A stretch of DNA of 64,000 nucleotides, taken from contig NZ_CP031030.1 of the NCBI RefSeq assembly GCF_003711225.1, positions 1,240,001 to 1,304,000 of the forward strand. Direction: 5' to 3'. Origin of the DNA: Runella sp. SP2. GTDB lineage: Bacteria; Bacteroidota; Bacteroidia; Cytophagales; Spirosomataceae. The translations under genes were made by a program, and so were the position numbers. The notes under the pieces are model-generated. The model did not search any database. It was not told the DNA's origin and saw nothing but the letters and a program-made list of their open reading frames with translations. This document shows positions 51,781 through 60,134 of the stretch, in pieces; the stretch's first letter is position 1; every line of letters begins with the position of its first letter.

Positions 51781-52172
51781 AGGAGTATCCCGTTTTCGTT
51801 ATCAACAATAGACAAATATAAATCATTCGCAGCTTGCATGCCGAATTTTTGATACCTACTTTTCTCATTCCAATCTTTTACTACTTCCCAGTTCGCTTTA
51901 AATATTGGATTTTCAGTACAATAGCGCTGGTGAATAGGTTGTAAGCCTGCTAATTTTAGCAGTTTTTGAAGGTCATGTGTGTAACTATCATGGGCTAAAT
52001 GCTTATCTGGAAAATCGAATTTACGAACTTGTTTGGCAATACATGCTTTTAAGGCGCATTCAATAGAATAGCCAGCTAAATAATACGCTCCACTGTATTG
52101 TTTATGCTCAAGTAAAAGTTTGGCTTCTATTAAACGAAGTTTAGCTAGCTTTTGTAAGTCGCTTCTGTTCAT
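51759..52172 (-). CDS. HEPN-domain protein
   Basis: 137 aa. Helical HEPN fold (PF05168-like): LQKLAKLRLIEAKLLLEHKQYSGAYYLAGYSIECALKACIAK in part, then HDLQKLLKLAG, and WNEKSRY near the C-terminus. The catalytic R-x4-6-H motif of RNase HEPN toxins is not obvious, although the conserved H of THDL is present. Starts 10 nt after the porX stop and overlaps the next gene by 22 nt. Could be part of a two-gene nucleotide- or RNA-binding module. Confidence 0.85.
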   Translation of the reverse strand: MNRSDLQKLAKLRLIEAKLLLEHKQYSGAYYLAGYSIECALKACIAKQVRKFDFPDKHLAHDSYTHDLQKLLKLAGLQPIHQRYCTENPIFKANWEVVKDWNEKSRYQKFGMQAANDLYLSIVDNENGILLWLEQHW

Positions 52173-52182
52173 TTAACTGAAA

Positions 52183-53742
52183 TTATTTCGGTTTCAAAAA
52201 CACAAACGGTATAATCATTTCTTCGATAGATACACCTCCGTGTTGGAACGTATCACGGTACATATTTACGTATTGATTGAAGTTGTTGGGATAGGCAAAA
52301 AAGTAATCGCCAAGGGTGAAAACGTAGGCAGTTGATACGTTCAGTTTCGGTAAAAACAATCGTTCAGGACGGCGGCATACGTAAAGGTGATTATCGTCAA
52401 AACCAAGGTTTTTACCCTGTTTATAGCGTAAATTGGTATTTGTTTCGCGGTAGCCGACGATTTTTACTGGTTTTTTCACACGCGTCATGCCATGGTCGGT
52501 AGTAATGATAATGCGCCCTTTTTTCTCCGCAATTTTCTGAATCAAATCCATGATGGGCGAATGCTGAAACCATGATTTAGTAATGGAGCGATAGGCAGCT
52601 TCGTCAGGAGCTAATTCTTTGATCATCATCATGTCGGTTCGGGCGTGCGAAAGCATATCCACGAAGTTATAGACGATGACGTTTAAGTGGTTCTTCCAAA
52701 GATTAGGCAGGTTATCAACGAGGTTTTTACCTTGGTTTTGGTTGATGATTTTGTTGTATGAAAACCGTACTTGCATCCGATTACGTTCAAATTGCTTCCG
52801 CAACAAATCTTCTTCATGCTTATTTAACCCTTCTTCGCCCTCGGGGGTGTTTTCGTCGTTTACCCACCAATTTGGGTATTGTTTTTCAATTTCACTCGGC
52901 ATCAATCCCGCAAAAATGGAATTACGAGCAAAGCCTGTTGTGGTGGGAAGAATCGAATAATAAGAGCCTTCTTCTTCAATCGTAAAGTATTCATTCAGAA
53001 GAGGTTCTACTACTTTCCATTGGTCAAAACGGAAGTTGTCGATGAGAATAAAAAAGAGCGGTTCGCTGGGTTTCATCAACGGAAATACTTTCCGTTTCAT
53101 TAACTGGTGCGATAGAATAGGTTTGTCGGAATGAGGGTCGTTGAGCCAGTCTTCGTAATTGTCAATGATAAACTTGCAAAAGTTGTTGTTTGCTTCTTCT
53201 TTTTGGGTGTAAAACACCTCTTCCATACTTTTATCTTTGCTTTGCTCAAGCTCTAACTCCCAGTATATGAGTTTTTTGTAGAGCTCTACCCACTCAGAGT
53301 GGCCGATGCGGTCTTGGTATTGCATGGCCAACTGGCGGAACTCTTGCATGTAATTGTGGTTTGTTTTTTCGCTAACCAAGCGCTTGTTGTCCAAAATTTT
53401 CTTGACCGACAATAAAATTTGATTTGGATTCAGCGGCTTGATGAGGTAGTCGGCAATTTTTGAACCAATGGCTTCCTCCATGATACGCTCTTCCTCACTC
53501 TTGGTAATCATAACCACGGGAAGGTTTGGGCGACTTTGCTTAATTTGAGCTAAGGTTTCAAGCCCCGTGAGCCCAGGCATATTTTCGTCCAAAAAAACGA
53601 CATCAAAACGCTCTTGCTCTACTTTTTCAAGGGCGTCAGCACCGCTATTGACTGGAGTAATGTTGTAACCTTTGCCCGTTAAGAATAAAATATGGGGTTT
53701 AAGTAAGTCTATTTCATCGTCTGCCCAGAGGATATTTGCCAT
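52183..53742 (-). CDS. porX: PorX, T9SS-associated response regulator with PglZ domain
   Basis: 519 aa from MANILWADDEID, the standard PorX length. Receiver domain (~1-120) with phosphoacceptor D52 in FLDENMPG, a helical linker, and a C-terminal PglZ alkaline-phosphatase-like domain (ILIDNFRFDQW, NSIFAGLMPSEI, FVDMLSHAR, IITTDHGMTRVKKP). PorX is phosphorylated by PorY, binds the sigma factor SigP and controls T9SS genes in Porphyromonas (established). The two T9SS cargo proteins in this window fit its presence. An upstream in-frame extension was rejected. Confidence 0.95.
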   Translation of the reverse strand: MANILWADDEIDLLKPHILFLTGKGYNITPVNSGADALEKVEQERFDVVFLDENMPGLTGLETLAQIKQSRPNLPVVMITKSEEERIMEEAIGSKIADYLIKPLNPNQILLSVKKILDNKRLVSEKTNHNYMQEFRQLAMQYQDRIGHSEWVELYKKLIYWELELEQSKDKSMEEVFYTQKEEANNNFCKFIIDNYEDWLNDPHSDKPILSHQLMKRKVFPLMKPSEPLFFILIDNFRFDQWKVVEPLLNEYFTIEEEGSYYSILPTTTGFARNSIFAGLMPSEIEKQYPNWWVNDENTPEGEEGLNKHEEDLLRKQFERNRMQVRFSYNKIINQNQGKNLVDNLPNLWKNHLNVIVYNFVDMLSHARTDMMMIKELAPDEAAYRSITKSWFQHSPIMDLIQKIAEKKGRIIITTDHGMTRVKKPVKIVGYRETNTNLRYKQGKNLGFDDNHLYVCRRPERLFLPKLNVSTAYVFTLGDYFFAYPNNFNQYVNMYRDTFQHGGVSIEEMIIPFVFLKPK

Positions 53743-53936
53743 AGTGAATTGTGTTGAATTGATACAAAGGAGTTGGTGAGTACAAGTGTTTTTGAAACTT
53801 GACTTTTTTAACGTGCGAAGGTGCGAATAATTGTAGAGAAGTGACAATTATCAGCCAAGATAAATGCGTTTTATCATATTTTTTAGTGGGTTGAATGAAG
53901 AAATTTGACTTGTTCACCAACTAATTCTCCTTAAAA

Positions 53937-54749
53937 ATGAAAACGATACTTGTCCCCACCGACCTGAGCGATGTCTCTGAATATGCCCTTGATGTCGCCG
54001 TAGAAATTGCAAAAAAACAAGGTGCAACGGTGTCGCTGTTGAAGAAAATTGTTTTTCCAACGCTCGAATACACCATGATAGACAACGAGTTTTATGAATC
54101 GAAAGATGATTTTTATAAGTACTTAACGCAAGACTCGAAAGAGCGCCTCAAAGACATGGTGGACAAGCCAAAGTATGGCGATGTAAAGTTTCGATTTAAA
54201 ATTATGCGGGATACAGATTCGCTGGCGTCGATTGTGACGCAGCAAAACGTTGACCTTATTGTGATGGGTTCTATGGGTGCAACAGGCTGGAAAGAATGGA
54301 CAAAAGGTTCTAATGCAGAGCAGGTTGTGCGTTATTCTCGCTGTCCAGTGTTGGTGGTAAAAGCACCCGTTGCTGCCTTTAAGCGCGTTGTAGTAGCCAT
54401 TGATTTTGAAAATATCGGATTTATTAAAACGTCATTGGCTTTCTTAGGTACTTCACAAATAGAACCCCACTTTGTGTATGTTGACAACGGAATGGTAAAA
54501 TTTGACGGGCCGCAGTTGAAAAATGAAATGGGAAAACTTGCGCTTGAATTGGGCTTGACAAATTACGAGTTTACCATTTTTAATGATGATACTGTTGAGC
54601 AAGGAATTTTGGATTATGCCAAGGAAGTTGAAGCGGATATTATAGTGATGTACACGCACGGGCGCAAGGGCTTTGATCACTTTATTAATGGAAGTATTGC
54701 CGAAGACGTTGTTAATCACGCGGATATTCCAGTTTTAGTGAGCCATTAA
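53937..54749 (+). CDS. Tandem universal stress protein
   Basis: 270 aa with two UspA domains (~1-142 and ~147-270). First: TILVPTDLSDVSEYALDVAVEIA and VDLIVMGSMGATGWKEWTKGSNAEQVVRYSRCPVLVVK in part. Second: VVVAIDFENIG and ADIIVMYTHGRKGFDHFINGSIAEDVVNHADIPVLV in part. The G-x2-G-x9-G(S/N) ATP-binding motif is recognisable in both. Cytosolic. Divergent from porX, and ends beside the GTCAGAC repeat cluster. Confidence 0.93.
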   Translation: MKTILVPTDLSDVSEYALDVAVEIAKKQGATVSLLKKIVFPTLEYTMIDNEFYESKDDFYKYLTQDSKERLKDMVDKPKYGDVKFRFKIMRDTDSLASIVTQQNVDLIVMGSMGATGWKEWTKGSNAEQVVRYSRCPVLVVKAPVAAFKRVVVAIDFENIGFIKTSLAFLGTSQIEPHFVYVDNGMVKFDGPQLKNEMGKLALELGLTNYEFTIFNDDTVEQGILDYAKEVEADIIVMYTHGRKGFDHFINGSIAEDVVNHADIPVLVSH

Positions 54750-54900
54750 CCAACCGTCAGACGATAGTCAGACGGTTGGTTGACGAAATGCTGCCACTGT
54801 CAGACGATAGTCAGACGGTGATTTGGCATAGTGCTGTCACTGTTTGACTATCGTCTGACAGTGATTTGACGTAATGCTGTCTGACTATCGTCTGACAGTG
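54749..54900. repeat. Four-copy GTCAGAC-N4-GTCAGAC palindromic cluster
   Basis: The 18-mer GTCAGACGATAGTCAGAC occurs at 54756, 54799, 54842 (one mismatch) and 54879, spaced 43, 43 and 37 bp. The first two are on the plus strand and the last two inverted. Linkers are alike (TGATTTGACGTAATGCTG-type). The first unit is flanked by ACCAACC/GGTTGGT, giving a 10-bp outer stem. Linkers are near-identical, unlike CRISPR spacers. Confidence 0.9.
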
Positions 54901-54914
54901 ATATACAAAATCAG

Positions 54915-54950
54915 AAAAGAATGGTGCGCGGGGCGTGCCATTCTTTTTTT
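54915..54950 (+). terminator. Terminator between the repeat cluster and pyrE
   Basis: AAAAGAATGG (54915-54924) pairs with CCATTCTTTT (54938-54947); wobble and GC pairs inside extend the stem, and seven T follow. Confidence 0.8.
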
Positions 54951-54955
54951 ATGCG

Positions 54956-54963
54956 TAATTTTG
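54956..54963 (+). promoter_or_regulatory. Candidate -7 box of pyrE
   Basis: TAATTTTG followed by CACCC is an exact TAnnTTTG, 57 nt upstream of the pyrE ATG and just past the terminator. No clear -33 TTG. Confidence 0.45.
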
Positions 54964-55019
54964 CACCCGCAAATTATTGTATCAGGTAACTTCAAACTCG
55001 TGCATTCGCACGCATTTTC

Positions 55020-55661
55020 ATGCAAAACCACTCGGATGTATCGCGTCAAATTGCGGCGCACTTACTCAATATCGAGGCCATTCGTCTTCGCCCCGACCAA
55101 CCTTTTAAATGGAGTTCGGGCTGGAATTCACCCATTTATTGCGACAATCGTCTTTCACTTTCGTATCCCGAAGTGCGAACTTACATCAAAAATGCCCTTG
55201 CGAATGCCATTCGCGTTGCTTTTCCCGCGGCCGAACTTATTGCGGGTGTAGCAACAGCAGGCATTGCCCAAGGTGCATTAGTGGCTGACGTCCTCCACAT
55301 GCCGTATGCGTATGTCCGTCCTGAACCCAAAAAACACGGCATGGGTAATCAAATCGAAGGGCGTATTTTGCCAGGCCAAAAAGTAGTGGTTTTAGAAGAT
55401 TTGATTTCGACGGGAGGTAGTTCATTGAAAGTAGTGGATGTGTTGCGTGAAGCAGGTGCGGAAGTCTTGGGAATGGCAGCAATTTTTACCTACGGTTTTG
55501 CATTAGCCGATGAAAACTTTAGCCAAAAGGGAGTAGAATTAATGTGTTTGAGCAACTACGATAGTTTAATTCAAGAAGCCTTGAAATTGGATTATGTAAC
55601 TGAAGGCCAATTAGAAACGTTGGCGCAGTGGCGTAAAGACCCAGGAAGCTGGGGCGTATAA
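55020..55661 (+). CDS. pyrE: Orotate phosphoribosyltransferase PyrE
   Basis: 213 aa type I PRTase. KWSSGWNSPIYCDNR binds orotate; the flexible loop carries RPEPKKHGMGNQIEG, and the PRPP motif is VVVLEDLISTGGSS. It makes orotidine 5'-phosphate in pyrimidine synthesis (established). A hairpin terminator follows immediately, so pgeF is at best partly co-transcribed. Confidence 0.96.
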   Translation: MQNHSDVSRQIAAHLLNIEAIRLRPDQPFKWSSGWNSPIYCDNRLSLSYPEVRTYIKNALANAIRVAFPAAELIAGVATAGIAQGALVADVLHMPYAYVRPEPKKHGMGNQIEGRILPGQKVVVLEDLISTGGSSLKVVDVLREAGAEVLGMAAIFTYGFALADENFSQKGVELMCLSNYDSLIQEALKLDYVTEGQLETLAQWRKDPGSWGV

Positions 55662-55672
55662 CAAATTTGTCT

Positions 55673-55700
55673 CGCCTCGGCATTTTGTCGAGGCGTTTTT
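55673..55700 (+). terminator. Terminator or attenuator between pyrE and pgeF
   Basis: CGCCTCG (55673-55679) pairs with CGAGGCG (55689-55695), followed by TTTTT. It ends 12 nt before the pgeF start codon. Confidence 0.82.
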
Positions 55701-55712
55701 AATTCTTCTCGT

Positions 55713-56459
55713 ATGAGTTCTGTTAAAATTCCGTCTATTTTTTCTCCTTTTAAACACCTCATTGCTGCCGAAAGCACCCGCCTTGGCGGAGTAAGTAGCC
55801 CACCGTTTTCGTCGCTAAATTTGGGGATAAATACCCAAGATACTGTTGAAAATGTTCAAGCCAATCGGGCTATTTTTTTTCAACAATTAGGTATTGAAGA
55901 AACTCAGTTTGCGTCGTCGTTTCAGGTACACGGTGCCGAAGTGCAAATTGTGGAAAAAGGTGGCCGTGCTGAAGGGTACGACGCACTGGTGACCAATCAG
56001 CCAAATGTGTTTGTGGGAGTAACGGTGGCCGATTGTACCCCGATTTTGATTTTTGACTCAAAACAGTTGGCCGTAGGAGCCATTCATGCAGGTTGGCGCG
56101 GAACTGTCGCTGCGATTGTTCGCAAAACTTTGACAACCATGGCCGAAACTTACGGGACGCAAGCCAAAGATTGTTTTGCCTACGTGGGAACCTGCATCGA
56201 CGAGTGTTCGTTTGAAGTAGGAGAGGAGGTAGCCGAGCAATTTGAAGCCGAATTCAAACGCTTTGATAAAGGGCTTAACAAATACTTCGTCGATTTAAAA
56301 CGTGCCAATGCGGCTCAATTAGTCGCTTTTGGAATTCCAGAAAATCAAATAGAGATTTCTTCTTTTTCAACCATTACGCACAACGATACCTTTTTTTCTT
56401 ATCGACTAGAAAAAGGTCAAACAGGCCGAATGTTGGCGGTTATTGGGCGAAAAGAGTAA
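55713..56459 (+). CDS. pgeF: PgeF/YfiH, peptidoglycan editing factor (laccase-domain family)
   Basis: 248 aa. Family signatures GGVSSPPFSSLNLG, VTVADCTPIL, the His in AIHAGWRGT and CIDECSFEVG with Cys and His zinc ligands. YfiH/PgeF hydrolyses mis-incorporated serine from the UDP-MurNAc peptide (established in E. coli); earlier called polyphenol oxidase. Followed by the EamA gene 19 nt downstream. Confidence 0.93.
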   Translation: MSSVKIPSIFSPFKHLIAAESTRLGGVSSPPFSSLNLGINTQDTVENVQANRAIFFQQLGIEETQFASSFQVHGAEVQIVEKGGRAEGYDALVTNQPNVFVGVTVADCTPILIFDSKQLAVGAIHAGWRGTVAAIVRKTLTTMAETYGTQAKDCFAYVGTCIDECSFEVGEEVAEQFEAEFKRFDKGLNKYFVDLKRANAAQLVAFGIPENQIEISSFSTITHNDTFFSYRLEKGQTGRMLAVIGRKE

Positions 56460-56478
56460 ACTAGAGAATTATTTTACA

Positions 56479-57387
56479 ATGCAACATTCTTCATCTTCGT
56501 TAAAACTTTGGGTTAATCTTCTGTTGGTGTACGTAATTTGGGGCTCTACCTTTTTAGGAGTTCGCTATGCCCTCGAAACGTTACCGCCATTATTGACAAA
56601 TACCATTCGATTTTTGGTGGGCGGTGTCCTTTTATTTGCCTTTACCTTGCTCAGAGGATACGGCATTCCTTCACTTAAACAATGGTTGTCGGCGGCTTGG
56701 GTAGGTGTGTTGTTGAGCGGTATCGGAAATTGTGCCGTGGCGTATGCCATTGGTTACATGCCGTCGGGGTTAGTGGCTTTGTTGGTTGCAACTTTGCCAG
56801 GCTGGATGGTGGGTTTGGATTATTATTTCTTTGCGCGTCAAAAACCCTCTTGGATTACCGTACTTGGGTTGGGCGTGGGGCTAGTTGGAATGTACATTCT
56901 GTTAAACCCATTTGGGCAAGAACATACCCGTGAAATCCCGCTTTGGCCAGCATTCATGGTATTTATTGGGTCAATCACTTGGGCGTGGGGGTCGTTGCAA
57001 TCCCCTTATTTGGACATGCCACCACGTATGCAAACTACTGCCATTCAAATGCTGGGGGGAGGCGTTTTTTCGCTGATAATGAGCTTGGCATTAGAGCCCA
57101 AAATGAGTGAGTCCTTGTCGCACATGACGACCCAAACTTATTTTTCTTTGGCCTACCTTATCGTTATGGGGTCGTTTGTGGGGTATTCGGCTTATGTGTG
57201 GCTGCTGCACCATGCACCCCCAACGTTGACCGCTACCTATGCTTACGTCAATCCCGTTGTTGCCATCATTTTGGGGGCTTTGTTTATTCATGAAGTACCA
57301 AGTAGCCGATCGTTAGTAGCTTCGGCGGTGGTGTTGGCGGGAGTGGTTTTGATTACGTTGGGGCGTCGGTTTTCGGTAAAAAGCTAA
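56479..57387 (+). CDS. EamA-family (DMT) exporter
   Basis: 302 aa from ATG at 56479 (MQHSSSSLKLW); a TTG upstream overlaps pgeF. Ten membrane helices in two EamA halves: YVIWGSTFLGVRYALE opens the first and TATYAYVNPVVAIILGALFIHE closes the second, as in RhaT/YedA-type proteins. Substrate unknown; amino acids or metabolites are typical. Probably read through from pgeF. Ends before a large convergent hairpin. Confidence 0.91.
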   Translation: MQHSSSSLKLWVNLLLVYVIWGSTFLGVRYALETLPPLLTNTIRFLVGGVLLFAFTLLRGYGIPSLKQWLSAAWVGVLLSGIGNCAVAYAIGYMPSGLVALLVATLPGWMVGLDYYFFARQKPSWITVLGLGVGLVGMYILLNPFGQEHTREIPLWPAFMVFIGSITWAWGSLQSPYLDMPPRMQTTAIQMLGGGVFSLIMSLALEPKMSESLSHMTTQTYFSLAYLIVMGSFVGYSAYVWLLHHAPPTLTATYAYVNPVVAIILGALFIHEVPSSRSLVASAVVLAGVVLITLGRRFSVKS

Positions 57388-57410
57388 AGTGATTGCTTTG
57401 TAAATAAATG

Positions 57411-57462
57411 GCCTTAGTCTCAACTCTATTGCATTAAAATGCGCAAAAGTCGAGGCTAAGGC
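57411..57462. terminator. Convergent stem-loop
   Basis: GCCTTAGTCTCAACT (from 57411) pairs with AGTCGAGGCTAAGGC (to 57462) over 15 positions with a wobble and one mismatch; a second small stem (GCATT/AATGC) lies in the loop. Lies between the EamA gene and the ferritin-like gene. Confidence 0.7.
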
Positions 57463-57498
57463 TGAATAAAAATACCCACGCGTTTCTAATTTAAACGC

Positions 57499-58299
57499 TT
57501 ATTTAATGAATGGGCCTGCAATGGCCAATACTTCTTCTTTTGTCAAAGGCTCGTCAAACGAATCTTGCGCAAATTTCATGGCTCTCATTTGAGAAGCATT
57601 GTTTTGGAACAATAGTTTTGGTTGCGAAAGCGCCACAATGTCAACCCCTGCGACGTGGGTCGTGTTGTTTTCACGCGCATAGATAGCGGCAGGAACTCCA
57701 CCCGTGTTCATTTCGCTGGCATAGGCCGACATACTACGAATAATTCTAATTTCCCCAGCGTGACGAGCTTCTACGGAGTGAATACGGAGTGCAGCCTCTA
57801 AAATATCTCGGTTGCTTGCCAAGTTAGGCGCTTGCCCCTTGTAAGCACGAACCCCCGTGTCTTCAAATGCTTGCGCTAGGGTAAGAAATACAGGATAATT
57901 GGTGTAAGGATTGGGGAAAGCACCTTTGGCAGTAAAATCAAACTCAGGTTTTGCTACTGCACTAGCTCCCAATGCACTTTTAAGAAAGGTAACGTGTTGG
58001 GCTTCGTGTTTGGCAATTTCATTAATAAGCCCTCGGTCTGCCCCAAAGTTAAGACTAGAGTTCATCCCTTTCATGTAGAACTCCGCTTCAAGGTATTCTA
58101 GTACGAGAGCAAAGTTCAAAACATCGGTTATTGTGTTACTTTGCCCATAGGCTTTATTTAGTACACCCGCAAAAAAAAGGCCACTCGTTGCCGCTACAGC
58201 TGAGGTTGTCTTTAACATTTTGCGGCGCGAGTAGTTGAATTTCTCGGCGGCATCACCGTCTATTTTTTCAATGTCAGAAAGAATATTGAAGATATTCAT
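57499..58299 (-). CDS. Exported ferritin-like protein (PF13668 type), Tat-like signal
   Basis: 266 aa. The N-terminus holds SRRKMLKTTSAVAATSGLFFAG, a twin-arginine-like signal (~24-46) cut near AYG|QS. The mature part is a four-helix bundle with ferritin-like motifs: LEYLEAEFYMKG, KHEAQHVTFLKSALG, FEDTGVRAYKG and EARHAGEIRIIRS, supplying Glu/His for a possible di-iron site. Function unknown; oxygen or stress protection is possible. 14 nt downstream of a second ferritin-like gene. Confidence 0.88.
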   Translation of the reverse strand: MNIFNILSDIEKIDGDAAEKFNYSRRKMLKTTSAVAATSGLFFAGVLNKAYGQSNTITDVLNFALVLEYLEAEFYMKGMNSSLNFGADRGLINEIAKHEAQHVTFLKSALGASAVAKPEFDFTAKGAFPNPYTNYPVFLTLAQAFEDTGVRAYKGQAPNLASNRDILEAALRIHSVEARHAGEIRIIRSMSAYASEMNTGGVPAAIYARENNTTHVAGVDIVALSQPKLLFQNNASQMRAMKFAQDSFDEPLTKEEVLAIAGPFIK

Positions 58300-58313
58300 G
58301 GTTTTACTGTGAT

Positions 58314-59078
58314 TTAGGCGTTAGTGGTTGGTAAATTGGCTCCGCTCAATTTTTGCTTGATAAATCCTTGGGCTATTGGTAGCACTTCCGATGGTTTATA
58401 CACAACGTCCAAACCATTTGAATCAGTCGTACCAAAACCGAAAGAATACGTAGAGCCAGGCAGAGGCAAGTACATGTGCCCCGTTACTGACGCGTGACGC
58501 GCTTCTACCGAAACAATTTTACCCGCAATTCCTATAATATCCGCGTTTTTGATGTATCGCGCCGCACCGTTATAAGCTCCTACTCCAGTGCTTTCTAGGA
58601 TGTTAGCAATTTGAAAAACGTTGTTACGGTCATTGAAGTTGACCGTCGAAAAGTCAAAATCTAGGTCAGGAATGGCATTTGCTCCCAGTACTGCTCTGAA
58701 AAATTCGCGGTGTACCAATTCATGCTCTCTGATTTCTTGCAAGACTTGAAGCTCATCAAAGGTTAATCCTGCCGTTTTTTCTTGAGCAACAGTGTAAAAA
58801 GCAGTTTCTAATTGCTCCAAAGCATACGCATAATTAAGGATTCCAATGTCGCCTGCTCCCAAATCAATGGAGCCATCAGCATTTACCCTTGCCCCAGAAT
58901 GGACCATCGAGCCACCAGTAGGTGAAAGGTCGAGGCTTTTTGAACAAGCCATCAAAAACGAAGTAGTAGATGCGGCAAAGATGCCCAAGTGGCGTAAAAA
59001 TAATCTTCGCTCTGCAGAAGGAATGCTTGGAACCGTTGGCCCTTTGGCTTTTGTTTCTGAAATAGTTGATTTTTCCAT
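58314..59078 (-). CDS. Ferritin-like lipoprotein (PF13668 type)
   Basis: 254 aa. RRLFLRHLGIFAASTTSFLMACS has a twin-arginine-like RR, then a lipobox (LMAC, Cys ~45), so it is probably a membrane-anchored lipoprotein. Same fold as the next gene: YALEQLETAFYTV, REHELVHREFFRAVLGA, LESTGVGAYNGAARY and VEARHASVTGHMYL. The two are a diverged tandem pair in one operon. Function unknown. Confidence 0.87.
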   Translation of the reverse strand: MEKSTISETKAKGPTVPSIPSAERRLFLRHLGIFAASTTSFLMACSKSLDLSPTGGSMVHSGARVNADGSIDLGAGDIGILNYAYALEQLETAFYTVAQEKTAGLTFDELQVLQEIREHELVHREFFRAVLGANAIPDLDFDFSTVNFNDRNNVFQIANILESTGVGAYNGAARYIKNADIIGIAGKIVSVEARHASVTGHMYLPLPGSTYSFGFGTTDSNGLDVVYKPSEVLPIAQGFIKQKLSGANLPTTNA

Positions 59079-59347
59079 AGAAATAAGGCATTGTAACGTT
59101 TAACTGCATTTGGAAATCAAATACATCCGTACATACGGTTGGCTTTCATCTGGCGGATTTAGGAGAAAAAAAACAGCCGTAAAAGAAGAGAATATTAAAA
59201 ATATTGTAAATAAAATATTTAAAAGAAGACTATGTGTTTATATTCAGATAATCAGGTTGTTACACTAATTTAAGTTGTGTTTTTATTGTATTAAAAACAT
59301 ATAAAAAATAATTATTTTTTGTTAAAAATCTTTAAAATAAAAAATTG

Positions 59348-59959
59348 ATGACACGTAGCGTAGCCATTTTTCTGTTCGACGAAGTCGAAGTTCTTGATTT
59401 TGCAGGGCCTTATGAGGTCTTTAGTGTAGCTGGTTTACGGACGCTCCCGCAGAAACCGTTTGATGTTTTTACGGTGGCGGAGAAGTCAGCGATTGTTGCA
59501 CGAAACGGATTGAAAGTTACCCCTGACTTTACGTTTGAAAATATGCCAAAAGCCGATATAGTTTTGCTACCTGGTGGTGGTGGGTACACGGCTGATGGAG
59601 TTGCCTTTGGGAGTCGGCGGGAAATGGATAACCCAGTGGTGTTAGAATGGGTAAAAAAGCAAGCCGCCCAAGCTGAACTGATTTTGTCGGTTTGTACAGG
59701 CGCGTTGATTTTAGGAAATGCAGGGTTGTTAGAAGGCTTAAAAGCAACCACTCATTTTATGGCGCTTGGGTCATTAAGGGCCATTTCCCCGAACATTGAA
59801 GTGATTGAAAACGTACGTTACGTTGACAATGGTGCTGTTATTTTGTCAGCAGGAGTATCGGCAGGAATTGATATGTCGTACTATGTGGTGAGTAAGCTTA
59901 TCGGAGCCGAAGTCGCTACCGAAGCTGCCCGTTATGCCCAGTACGACTATTGGCAATAA
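59348..59959 (+). CDS. DJ-1/PfpI-family protein, isonitrile hydratase/transcription-factor-like group
   Basis: 203 aa from ATG at 59348. FDEVEVLDFAGPYEVF near the N-terminus and C116 in SVCTGALILGNAGLL mark the nucleophile; KATTHF follows. This group includes isonitrile hydratase and the catalytic half of GlxA-like regulators; no AraC domain is present here. Cytosolic, monocistronic. The upstream ~260 nt are very AT-rich and hold no recognisable gene. Confidence 0.87.
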   Translation: MTRSVAIFLFDEVEVLDFAGPYEVFSVAGLRTLPQKPFDVFTVAEKSAIVARNGLKVTPDFTFENMPKADIVLLPGGGGYTADGVAFGSRREMDNPVVLEWVKKQAAQAELILSVCTGALILGNAGLLEGLKATTHFMALGSLRAISPNIEVIENVRYVDNGAVILSAGVSAGIDMSYYVVSKLIGAEVATEAARYAQYDYWQ

Positions 59960-60056
59960 ATGAAAGATAATCGAAACAAAGTGGGGCTAATTTGTAATTT
60001 TTCCAAAGTTTTAATACTTTGCTCAAGAATTCTCGTTTATTAGAATGACAAGCTAA

Positions 60057-60081
60057 TTTATCCCTAGAAATGAGGGATAAA
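60057..60081. other. Short hairpin upstream of the lipoprotein gene
   Basis: TTTATCCCT (60057-60065) pairs with AGGGATAAA (60073-60081), 9 bp perfect, 7-nt loop. Followed by A, not T, so it is not a plus-strand terminator; it may lie in the leader of the gene at 60135. Confidence 0.45.
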
Positions 60082-60134
60082 AAAAGTAACATAAACTTTC
60101 TAAACAAAAAAGCCACTTTAATATCTCAATCACC

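Noticed and set aside
54749-54900. CRISPR array
   Set aside because: Repeats are regular, but the intervening sequences are near-identical to each other, the repeat orientation flips half-way, and no cas gene is present.
59079-59347. Hidden gene or small RNA in the AT-rich gap before the DJ-1/PfpI gene
   Set aside because: No open frame, strong hairpin or clear promoter match; only a 5-bp palindrome CCGTACATACGG was seen at 59127-59138.
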